A stretch of DNA of 64,000 nt from the NCBI RefSeq assembly GCF_025994315.1, contig NZ_BAQE01000007.1. One strand, written 5' to 3'. Source of the DNA: Swaminathania salitolerans (GTDB taxonomy: Bacteria; Pseudomonadota; Alphaproteobacteria; Acetobacterales; Acetobacteraceae). The notes beneath the pieces are model-generated. The model ran no database searches, was not told where the DNA came from, and was given only the letters and a program-made list of their open reading frames with translations. Positions within the stretch are counted from its first letter, which is position 1; each line of letters starts with the position of its first letter. Below are positions 34,973 through 42,017 of the stretch, piece after piece. Both the position numbers and the translations under genes were made by a program.

Positions 34973-35539
34973 TCAGGCTTGCTCAGGATCAGCCACCGTG
35001 CGTCGCGCCCAGCTGAACAACGCGCTCAATGTCGGATACACACCAATCGTCACCGCCATCTGGAAAAGACTCGGAACCGGCGACAGGAAAGTCAACGATC
35101 CGATACACGCGATGGCCCAGCCGAACAACGACAAAACAAGCGACAGCGCTCCGAGAAGCGCCCAGGCAAACAGAAAGCTGATACGACTGAGGCCGTAGCG
35201 CCAGAGATGGGCCACGCCATGCATGACGAGCAGGGAAAAAAGCAATACGCCCGGAGGACCGAAGCCGAGAAGCTCGCCGATCAGACCGATGCAGAACGTC
35301 ATGACAGCAGTCATCGAGGCAGGACGATGGGCCGACCAGAAAAAGACCGTGCCGGTTGCCAGCGCGAAAGACAGTTCTGCCTGTCCCGGAAGGCCCAGAT
35401 CCGCCGACAGGATCACCATGCTCACCACGACGAAGAGAGACGGCATCAGGGCGCGCATTGCCATGTCGAGGCGTCGTCTCAGCGTCGGACGCGGTGCGAT
35501 GCCGGGATGAATCTCCGGGTTGAGGCGATGGGTCACCAT
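34973..35539 (-). CDS. mreD: Rod shape-determining protein MreD
   Basis: Small integral membrane subunit of the elongasome, 188 residues with about five hydrophobic segments (for example GTVFFWSAHRPASMTAVMTF and FAWALLGALSLVLSLFGWAI). MreD is poorly conserved; the position between mreC and mrdA and the hydrophobic pattern identify it. It starts four bases after mreC ends. A gap of 111 bases separates it from mrdA. Confidence 0.88.
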   Translation of the reverse strand: MVTHRLNPEIHPGIAPRPTLRRRLDMAMRALMPSLFVVVSMVILSADLGLPGQAELSFALATGTVFFWSAHRPASMTAVMTFCIGLIGELLGFGPPGVLLFSLLVMHGVAHLWRYGLSRISFLFAWALLGALSLVLSLFGWAIACIGSLTFLSPVPSLFQMAVTIGVYPTLSALFSWARRTVADPEQA

Positions 35540-35543
35540 GATG

Positions 35544-36488
35544 TCACCCCTGCCCCCGCATCGGCTTCTGGAACGGGATGAACGGAAGGGCCGGCGCGAC
35601 CGGCATAGGAGGCGTCAGCGGCACACGCCCGGGTGCCTGCGGACCGTCATGATCCGCGTTCATGTAGTTGAAGACGCGAATGATGTCCGGGTGATCGAGA
35701 GAGGCTTCCGGCACCACGACCGGCGAGCCCGGATGGAGGTAATGAACCGTCCCGACCACGAGGCCGCCCGGCATTCCGGCAAAACCGCCATGCGCCCGCC
35801 CGCCCGGTGCGGGCTGCTCGGCCGTGATCACGCGCTCGCCCTCCACGGGGCGGTTGTCCTGGGCGTAATAGATCAGACGGGGATAGGGAGAGCCGTCGCC
35901 TGCCATGATCGCATTGCCGTGCGACGCGGTGAGCATCACGGGAATACGGCTCGCCTCGTCATTGATGAGGAGGATGCGGACCGTGCGGTCGCCCGTCTCC
36001 GTGACACGCCCCAGCAGACCGGCGGCGTCCAGCGCGACATCCCCCGGCAGAAGCGTGTGCCCCTCGCCCACGGCAAGCAGAACCGAGCGTCCGTAAAGCC
36101 CCCCTGCATCCCGCAGGACGTGACCGCTCACGAAACTCGGTGCGTTATCGGGGATCCAGTGCAGATTGGCCTTGAGCTGCGCATTCTCGTTGGCGAGCGC
36201 GACGGCGACGTCATACCAGCGACGCAGTTTCGCATTTTCGGCACGCAGACGGGCATTTTCTCCGGCAAGCGCGGTCAGCCCGACGAGATCGCGGCGCAGA
36301 TCGGCCAGTGCGCTTCCCGGGGCTGCCATGAGACGATAGGCGGGCGAAAGGGCATCCGCCACATCCATGCGCAGCCGGTCGACCACCGGGCGTCGCGTGA
36401 GACCGAGCATCACGAGCCCGATCGACAGCACGAAAAAGAGCGGAAGCATCAGCTTCGCGAGTGCTTGTCGTCCCTGAATCGACAGCAT
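35544..36488 (-). CDS. mreC: Rod shape-determining protein MreC
   Basis: Bitopic periplasmic scaffold of the elongasome, 314 residues. One N-terminal transmembrane helix (LMLPLFFVLSIGLVMLGL) is followed by a coiled coil (ENARLRAENAKLRRWYDVAV) and the two beta-barrel domains, with VSGHVLRDAGGLYGRSVLLA and GLLGRVTETGDRTVRILLIN. The end is a Pro-rich tail (PLTPPMPVAPALPFIPF), which is common for alphaproteobacterial MreC. Its start lies 22 bases after mreB. Confidence 0.94.
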   Translation of the reverse strand: MLSIQGRQALAKLMLPLFFVLSIGLVMLGLTRRPVVDRLRMDVADALSPAYRLMAAPGSALADLRRDLVGLTALAGENARLRAENAKLRRWYDVAVALANENAQLKANLHWIPDNAPSFVSGHVLRDAGGLYGRSVLLAVGEGHTLLPGDVALDAAGLLGRVTETGDRTVRILLINDEASRIPVMLTASHGNAIMAGDGSPYPRLIYYAQDNRPVEGERVITAEQPAPGGRAHGGFAGMPGGLVVGTVHYLHPGSPVVVPEASLDHPDIIRVFNYMNADHDGPQAPGRVPLTPPMPVAPALPFIPFQKPMRGQG

Positions 36489-36510
36489 CGGCGGGATGCT
36501 CCCCTCGTGT

Positions 36511-37557
36511 TCAGTACATCGAGATCAGGACATTGCGCAGACGACGCATTTCCTCGAGCGCGCGCCCGGTGCCGAGCGCGACACAGGACAGGGGCGACTC
36601 TCCCACCGTCACGGGCAGACCCGTCACATTGCGCAGCACGTCATCCAGCCGGTAGAGCATCGCACCGCCCCCCGTGAGCACGATCCCCTTGTCCACGATA
36701 TCGGCAGCCAGTTCCGGCGGCGTGTTCTCGAGCGCCATCGTCACCGCATCCACGATCTGCATCACCGGCTCTGCAAGGCTCTCAGCCAGCTGTGCCTGGC
36801 TGACGAGAACCTCACGCGGCACGCCATTGACCAGATCGCGGCCCTTGACTTCCTTGACCGGTCCCGGATCTCTGGGGTCGTCCGGAAAACAGGCAGAACC
36901 GATCTCGATCTTGAGCCGCTCGGCCGAGCTTTCGCCGATCAGGAGATTGAAGGTCTTGCGGATATAGGAGATGATCGCGTCATCCATCTTGTCGCCGCCC
37001 ACACGCACCGAGCGCGCATAGACGATCCCGCCCAGGGAGATGACGGCCACCTCGGTGGTGCCCCCTCCGATATCCACGATCATGCTGCCCGAAGGCTCGG
37101 TCACGGGGAGACCGGCGCCGATCGCTGCGGCCATCGGCTCCTCGATCAGAAGCACCTTGCGCGCGCCCGCACTCTCGGCGCTCTCCTGGATCGCGCGCCG
37201 CTCGACAGCGGTCGAGCCCGAAGGCACGCAGACGATGATCTGCGGGCTGGCGAAGGCGCGGCGATTGTGAACCTTGCGGATGAAATGCTTGATCATTTCC
37301 TCCGCCACCTCGAAATCGGCGATCACCCCGTCGCGCAGGGGGCGGATGGCCGTGATGTTCCCGGGGGTACGACCGACCATGAGCTTGGCCTCGTCCCCCA
37401 CGGCCAGAACCTGTTTCTTGCCGCGCACTTCGGCAATGGCAACGACGGAGGGTTCATCGAGGACGATACCCCGTCCCTTGACATAGACGAGCGTATTGGC
37501 GGTGCCGAGGTCAATTGCCATGTCTGCCGACATGAGACCCAGCAGACGTGAGAACAT
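36511..37557 (-). CDS. mreB: Rod shape-determining protein MreB
   Basis: Bacterial actin of 348 residues that positions the elongasome. It shows the phosphate-1 loop DLGTANTLVYVKGRGIV, the VCVPSGSTAVERRAI segment and phosphate-2 loop MIVDIGGGTTEVAVISLGGI, and near the end IVLTGGGAMLYRLDDVL. The start gives MFSRLLGLMSADMAIDLGTAN, a common N-terminus with the membrane-inserting amphipathic segment. It leads the operon; its 5' region shares a 393-base gap with a lipoprotein gene on the other strand. Confidence 0.97.
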   Translation of the reverse strand: MFSRLLGLMSADMAIDLGTANTLVYVKGRGIVLDEPSVVAIAEVRGKKQVLAVGDEAKLMVGRTPGNITAIRPLRDGVIADFEVAEEMIKHFIRKVHNRRAFASPQIIVCVPSGSTAVERRAIQESAESAGARKVLLIEEPMAAAIGAGLPVTEPSGSMIVDIGGGTTEVAVISLGGIVYARSVRVGGDKMDDAIISYIRKTFNLLIGESSAERLKIEIGSACFPDDPRDPGPVKEVKGRDLVNGVPREVLVSQAQLAESLAEPVMQIVDAVTMALENTPPELAADIVDKGIVLTGGGAMLYRLDDVLRNVTGLPVTVGESPLSCVALGTGRALEEMRRLRNVLISMY

Positions 37558-37950
37558 TCAAGCCTCCTGGCCGAAGAGTTTGCGCGCGCGGCTCACGCCA
37601 GGAATGCCGGTTCCGAAGTCGCCAACCACCGGGATCGGAGGGCTATCGTTCTGCAGGTCCAGACCATGACGCGAGATATTCTGCGGCAGGGCTTACCGGG
37701 GCTAAACCCGGCTAGCAAGTGCCGATCGGGGAAAATTACAGTTTCGGGACAGGGGGGCCACCCCTGGGCGCAGAGTCAGTTACATTCAGTTACAACTGAC
37801 CTTCACCTCGCCTCAAATCGGCCATCCTCAGACCGCCGCGCACGCCGATTTCATCATGAAGGCCGAAGGGATCGCGACCGGACCGGGAAACCCGAACCTC
37901 CGGGCGCCGTTTTCCCTTCCCTCATAACTGGCCTGGATGGCGGAACCGCT
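37558..37950. promoter_or_regulatory. Divergent control region between mreB and the lipoprotein pair
   Basis: This 393-base gap is noncoding and must hold promoters for mreB (left) and the lipoproteins (right). At 37776-37799 there are three TCAGTT half-sites: two direct copies of TCAGTTACA starting 10 bases apart (37776, 37786), the second forming a perfect palindrome TCAGTT-AC-AACTGA (37786-37799). A one-turn-spaced direct repeat plus a palindrome is the form expected of a dimer-binding regulator site. A small stem CCGGG/CCCGG is at 37696-37711. Confidence 0.6.
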
Positions 37951-38205
37951 ATGACAAAGACTGCACTCTCTCCCCGTAGATGCCTCTCCGTTCTCGGCCT
38001 GGCCGCGATGACCGCGCTCGGTGCATGCGGCAATCCCTACGACCCCGGCGCACGTGCCGGTTCCGGTGCCCTTGTCGGTGCCGGGGGCGGGGCCGCTATC
38101 GGCGCCATTGCAGGCGGAGGCGGCGGAGCCGCAGTCGGCGCTCTTGCCGGAGGAGCGGTCGGTGCCGCCGGCGGCGCTGCCACGACACCCAGTCGGCCGC
38201 AATAG
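37951..38205 (+). CDS. Small glycine-zipper lipoprotein
   Basis: An 84-residue predicted lipoprotein. The signal peptide ends in the lipobox LGAC with Cys26; the mature part has YDPGARAGSGALVGAGGG and a run of Gly/Ala zipper repeats (GAIAGGGGGAAVGALAGG) able to insert in or line a membrane. It is a close paralogue of the next gene: both have the same order, with NPYDPGARAGSGAL here and SPYDSGARAGSGAL there, and end their zipper in GAAGGAATTP. They probably arose by tandem duplication. Function unknown; outer-membrane attachment is likely since Gly (not Asp) follows the Cys. Confidence 0.75.
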   Translation: MTKTALSPRRCLSVLGLAAMTALGACGNPYDPGARAGSGALVGAGGGAAIGAIAGGGGGAAVGALAGGAVGAAGGAATTPSRPQ

Positions 38206-38247
38206 GGACCACGATCCCCGACGCGTTGATCGAGAAACGAGAAAGCC

Positions 38248-38649
38248 ATGACCACATATCCAGTTTCCTCTTCCCGCCGCACCATGCGATTCGGCACGCT
38301 TCTGGGCGCAGCCGGGATCTGCGCCCTGCTGAGCGGATGCGGCAGCCCCTATGATTCCGGCGCACGCGCGGGATCGGGTGCGCTGATCGGCGGCGGCGCC
38401 GGAGCGGCGATCGGCGCGCTGGCCGGCGGTGGCCGGGGTGCCGCGATCGGCGCACTCGCAGGCGGTGCGCTCGGCGCCGCTGGCGGGGCCGCCACAACGC
38501 CCAACAGACCGCGCAACACGCAGGGCGGCTACTACAATCAGCAACCCGGGTATCCGAATGGATACAACAACCAGAATGGCTACAATAACGGCTATGCGCA
38601 GCCGAATTATCCGCCCCCGCAAGGCTATGGATACGGCAACGGCTACTGA
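38248..38649 (+). CDS. Glycine-zipper lipoprotein with Tyr/Asn-rich tail
   Basis: A 133-residue paralogue of the upstream gene, 42 bases apart. The lipobox is LSGC with Cys31; the zipper runs from GSGALIGGGAGAAIGALAGG to GAAGGAATTPN. It differs by a C-terminal tail of about 45 residues rich in Tyr, Asn, Gly and Pro (YYNQQPGYPNGYNNQ, NNGYAQPNYPPPQGYG), low complexity and surface-like. A strong terminator follows directly, so the two lipoproteins form a transcription unit. Function unknown. Confidence 0.78.
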   Translation: MTTYPVSSSRRTMRFGTLLGAAGICALLSGCGSPYDSGARAGSGALIGGGAGAAIGALAGGGRGAAIGALAGGALGAAGGAATTPNRPRNTQGGYYNQQPGYPNGYNNQNGYNNGYAQPNYPPPQGYGYGNGY

Positions 38650-38652
38650 TAG

Positions 38653-38683
38653 AAAAAACCCCGCCTATTGCGGGGTTTTTTTT
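38653..38683 (+). terminator. Bidirectional intrinsic terminator
   Basis: AAAAAACCCCGC, loop CTATT, GCGGGGTTTTTTTT: a twelve-pair stem whose ends are A and T runs, so it works for the lipoprotein unit on the plus strand and for leuA on the minus strand. Confidence 0.92.
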
Positions 38684-38782
38684 CGTTCGATCGGATGCCC
38701 GGCGACCGGGCGATCTGGCAACGAGACGGCCGGGCGATGAAACGGCCGGGCGGACGCCTCCCCTCCCGGCCAGGCGCATCTC

Positions 38783-40354
38783 TCAGGCGCTCAGCGCTTC
38801 GGGTTCTCCCCGCTCGCGCTTGACGAGAAGCTTGTTCAGCGCGTGGACATAGGCGCGCACGGCAGAGACCACCGTATCGGCATCGGCGCCCTGCCCGTCC
38901 ACCATCTTGCCGGCCTCCTGCAGACGCACCGTCGTCCTGGCCTGGGCATCCGTTCCTTCCGTCACCGCGCCGATGGAAAACAGGGCGAGGGTCGCCTCAT
39001 GGGGGAAGATGGTGCCGATTGCGGTGAACGCGGCATCGACAGGGCCGTTGCCCGTCACCTCGGCCTTGCGGATTTCGCCATCGACAAGCAGCTCCAGCGC
39101 CGCCTCGGCCGGGCGTCTGGACCCGGCCCGCACGTCCAGAGAAACGAAACGGATGCGTTCGTGGTCGCGGGTCTCGTCATCGACCAGCGCCCGGATATCG
39201 TCATCGAACACGGTCTTCTTCTGATCGGCCAGAACCTTGAAGCGCTCGAACGCATCCTGCACCTTGTTATCGCCCAGCGCGTAACCCAGCGCCCGCAGCT
39301 TGTCGCGAAACGCCGCACGACCGGAATGCTTGCCCAGAACCAGGGAGGTCTTGCTCCAGCCCACGCTCTCCGGCGTCATGATCTCATAGGTGGCTGCATT
39401 CTTCAGGATCCCGTCCTGATGGATGCCGCTCTCATGGGCGAAGGCATTGCGTCCGACGATCGCCTTGTTGGGCTGCACGTCGAAGCCGGTGATCGTGGCG
39501 AGAAGCCGCGAGACGCTCAGGAGCTGAGGGGTATCGATCCGGTTTACAAAGGGGATCCGGTCGCGACGCGTGCGGATCGCCATCACGATCTCTTCCAGCG
39601 CCGCATTGCCTGCGCGCTCTCCGATCCCGTTGATCGTGCATTCGATCTGCCGGGCCCCGCCTGCAACCGCCGCCAGCGTGTTGGCGACACCGAGTCCGAG
39701 ATCGTTATGGTTATGCGTGGAGAAAATGACGCCATCGGCACCGGGCACGCGCTCGCGCAACATCGCGAAGATCGCCTGAAGCTCCTCGGGTGTCGTGAAC
39801 CCCACCGTATCCGGAATATTGATGGTGGTCGCCCCGTGACGGATCGCCGTCTCGACGCAACGACACAGGAAATCCGGCTCCGTGCGCGACCCGTCCTCCG
39901 CAGACCACTGAACGTCATCCGTATACCGGCGGGACGCACGATTGCCCTCGGCGATCAGTTCCAGAACCGTCTCGGGCTCCATACGCAGCTTGTATTTCAT
40001 GTGCAGCGGCGACGTGGAGATGAAATTATGGATACGCCGCCGCGGTGCCCTGGCGATGGCCTCTCCCGCTGCCTCGATGTCGCGCTTGCCGCCACTTCGC
40101 GCCAGACCGCATACCACGGACTCCCGCACGACTTCTGCGATCTTCTGCACGCTCTCGAAATCTCCCGGCGATGCCACGGGGAATCCCGCCTCGATGACAT
40201 CCACGCCGAGCGCCTCGAGGGCCTTCGCCATCCGGATCTTTTCCTCGAGATTCATCGAGAAGCCGGGGGACTGCTCTCCATCGCGCAAGGTGGTATCGAA
40301 GATGATGACGCGATCGTCAGCGACCGGGCCGAAAGACGGATGATTGATTGTCAT
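38783..40354 (-). CDS. leuA: 2-isopropylmalate synthase
   Basis: First committed enzyme of leucine synthesis, joining acetyl-CoA and 2-oxoisovalerate; 523 residues. The catalytic TIM barrel has DTTLRDGEQSPGFSM (Arg and Asp for substrate and metal) and STHNHNDLGLGVANTLAAV (His-x-His metal ligands); the NGIGERAGNAALEE signature follows. The C-terminal regulatory domain for leucine feedback (residues about 390-515) contains ALFSIGAVTEGTDAQA. The start at 40354 (MTINHPSFGPVADD) is the family start. The 5' region holds a leader peptide with leucine codons and a hairpin, so expression is probably controlled by attenuation as well. Confidence 0.96.
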   Translation of the reverse strand: MTINHPSFGPVADDRVIIFDTTLRDGEQSPGFSMNLEEKIRMAKALEALGVDVIEAGFPVASPGDFESVQKIAEVVRESVVCGLARSGGKRDIEAAGEAIARAPRRRIHNFISTSPLHMKYKLRMEPETVLELIAEGNRASRRYTDDVQWSAEDGSRTEPDFLCRCVETAIRHGATTINIPDTVGFTTPEELQAIFAMLRERVPGADGVIFSTHNHNDLGLGVANTLAAVAGGARQIECTINGIGERAGNAALEEIVMAIRTRRDRIPFVNRIDTPQLLSVSRLLATITGFDVQPNKAIVGRNAFAHESGIHQDGILKNAATYEIMTPESVGWSKTSLVLGKHSGRAAFRDKLRALGYALGDNKVQDAFERFKVLADQKKTVFDDDIRALVDDETRDHERIRFVSLDVRAGSRRPAEAALELLVDGEIRKAEVTGNGPVDAAFTAIGTIFPHEATLALFSIGAVTEGTDAQARTTVRLQEAGKMVDGQGADADTVVSAVRAYVHALNKLLVKRERGEPEALSA

Positions 40355-40394
40355 GGAAAACTCTCTTCGTGACGTGAAACAACTCGATCGCAAT

Positions 40395-40439
40395 CCCCTG
40401 AACGCGCCGGAAAACCCGGTCGCATGAAGCGCTCAGGGG
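40395..40439 (-). promoter_or_regulatory. Hairpin of the leuA attenuator
   Basis: On the minus strand CCCCTGAGCGC (40429-40439) pairs with GCGTTCAGGGG (40395-40405) over eleven positions, one a G-U pair. The stop codon of the leader peptide sits in the left arm. A second small stem CCGG/CCGG with a TTTT-containing loop is inside. Only a weak T-rich stretch follows, so it may act through pausing or Rho instead of a classic terminator. Confidence 0.65.
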
Positions 40440-40537
40440 CAGATAAGTCGAAGCGAACGAAGAAGAAGACCCGGGCACAGCTCGGCGCGTGCGTCTGCAC
40501 GGTGCCATAGGCGCAAAGAGGGGGTCCGGTTGTCCAT
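40433..40537 (-). CDS. leuA leader peptide (leucine-rich, 34 residues)
   Basis: A short ORF starting with ATG 40537, preceded by AGGGA at seven bases, and ending in TGA 40433. Its end reads GLLLRSLRLICP: five of eight codons from Leu24 to Leu31 are CTT leucine codons, with three more leucines earlier. Together with the hairpin that contains the stop codon and the position 79 bases upstream of leuA, this has the layout of a transcription attenuation leader: ribosomes stalling on leucine codons would alter folding of the hairpin. Enteric leuABCD leaders use the same logic with a run of leucine codons. Not shown by experiment here. Confidence 0.82.
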   Translation of the reverse strand: MDNRTPSLRLWHRADARAELCPGLLLRSLRLICP

Positions 40538-40600
40538 GGATGTTCCCTAACGCATCATCGCGCATCTTTCCAGCGCGCAGACGCATTTTTCTTGCTTGTC

Positions 40601-41503
40601 TCAGCCTGCGCGGGCAACGAGCGTCGTCTTCGTCTCGAAATAGCGATCGATTGCATGGGTCATGGCGAGCGCGACCTGACGGCGATACGCCCCATGCCGC
40701 AATGCCGCCTCGTCCTGACGGTTGGACATGAATCCCATCTCGACGAGAACCGAGGGAATATCCGCCGATTTCAGCACGGCGAATGCAGCGTGGCGCGAGG
40801 GATGACGAAGCAGACCTATTTTGGGCTGGAATGCCGAGACGACGCTTGCGGCCATATGGGCCGAGCCCCGGCGCGTTTCCTCGCTGACGAGGCTGGAGAG
40901 AATGGACTGGACCTCGTGGGACATGCCGTGAAAAGCCGGCCCAGCGAAACGGTCGGCACTGTTCTCACGCTGTGCGAGTGCTGCGGTCTGGGCATCCGAA
41001 GCCCCGTGAGACAGCGTATAGACGCTGGCGCCGCGCACACCGGGATCGTGAAGCGCATCGGCATGCATCGAGATGAACAGATGCGCCTTGTGCTTGTGAG
41101 CCAGCTCCACACGCCCGTGAAGCGGGATGAAACGGTCGCTCGAGCGCGTCAGGACGACGTCGTATTTGCCCGCCTTGCGAATCTGCCGACACAGCTCCGC
41201 CGCCGCAGCCGAGGCGATATGCTTCTCGTAGGTGCCGCTGACCCCGATCGCTCCGGGATCTTTCCCGCCATGCCCCGGATCGAGCATGATCACCGGCTTT
41301 GGCGCCGAAGCGCCACGCGCGATTGCAGGCGCATGAAGAGCGTGATGCCCTTTGTTGTGAAGCCCCTGATGGTGATGTGCGGCATGGTGGGTCGTGCGAC
41401 GAGGGGCCGACCGCGTTGCGGCGATTGCGGCAAGAGGCTCCGCGAGAAACGAACCTCCGAGCAGTCCGAGGAGATGACGGCGGGCCGTTGGCGGAACAGG
41501 CAT
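40601..41503 (-). CDS. N-acetylmuramoyl-L-alanine amidase (Amidase_3)
   Basis: Periplasmic zinc amidase that cleaves the peptide from MurNAc, probably in daughter-cell separation. The 300-residue protein starts at ATG 41503, with GAGG seven bases upstream. It has a twin-arginine-like leader (TARRHLLGLLGGSFLAEPLAA), then a His-rich linker, then the catalytic domain with VIMLDPGHGGKDPGA, the Glu in YEKHIASAAAAE, SMHADA and the last VLVEMGFMSN. E. coli AmiA and AmiC are also Tat-exported. No AMIN domain is seen. It is just upstream of the leuA leader on the same strand, 63 bases apart. Confidence 0.9.
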   Translation of the reverse strand: MPVPPTARRHLLGLLGGSFLAEPLAAIAATRSAPRRTTHHAAHHHQGLHNKGHHALHAPAIARGASAPKPVIMLDPGHGGKDPGAIGVSGTYEKHIASAAAAELCRQIRKAGKYDVVLTRSSDRFIPLHGRVELAHKHKAHLFISMHADALHDPGVRGASVYTLSHGASDAQTAALAQRENSADRFAGPAFHGMSHEVQSILSSLVSEETRRGSAHMAASVVSAFQPKIGLLRHPSRHAAFAVLKSADIPSVLVEMGFMSNRQDEAALRHGAYRRQVALAMTHAIDRYFETKTTLVARAG

Positions 41504-42017
41504 GGAGCGACCTCGGGCTGGAACGGGGAAGGCCCCATTCTGTGACATGGAATTGCGGTGTCAACATGGCGGGACACGGAGTCTTGCACCGAACGCCGAT
41601 TTCGGTCATCTTTCCGGGGAAGGATCAGGAAACGGTCGATCCGGCGTCTCATGCGGGTTTCAAAACCGCTCATGCGCCGCGTCCCGTGACTGCCGGACTT
41701 CGCGCGCAACCAAGGTTTCAGAGGTCCCCTCGCTTCGCAAGGCACATGCCTGCAACAAAGAGCAGAGGGGGAAATCTCCCGACCCGTGGCGCAGGTGACA
41801 ACTCGCAGGGGCCGCATGATATCTGCCAGTCTCTTTTCGTGGAAAACGGCCGGATCGGGATCACGCCCGCATCCGGAGCTGTTTCGCGGAGACCGGCATC
41901 GCAGCCCCTCTTCCCCAGCAATCCATCGACATTCTGCCACGCGCCCGGGCGCAAACGCTGCGAATTCGCAAGCAAGACGCCTCGCCGCAACAAGGGCCGA
42001 CCGGAGTTTCCCGTTTT
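41504..42017. other. Long 5' region of rne
   Basis: A 514-base gap between the divergent amidase and rne genes. I see no credible coding sequence. RNase E mRNAs in well-studied bacteria have long 5' leaders through which the enzyme controls its own level; a similar role is plausible here. A perfect 12-base palindrome GCGCCCGGGCGC lies at 41941-41952 and GGAG about 12 bases before the rne ATG. Confidence 0.5.

Noticed and set aside
37558..37950. Replication origin near mreB
   Set aside because: No DnaA-box cluster or AT-rich unwinding region is seen; only the TCAGTT array.
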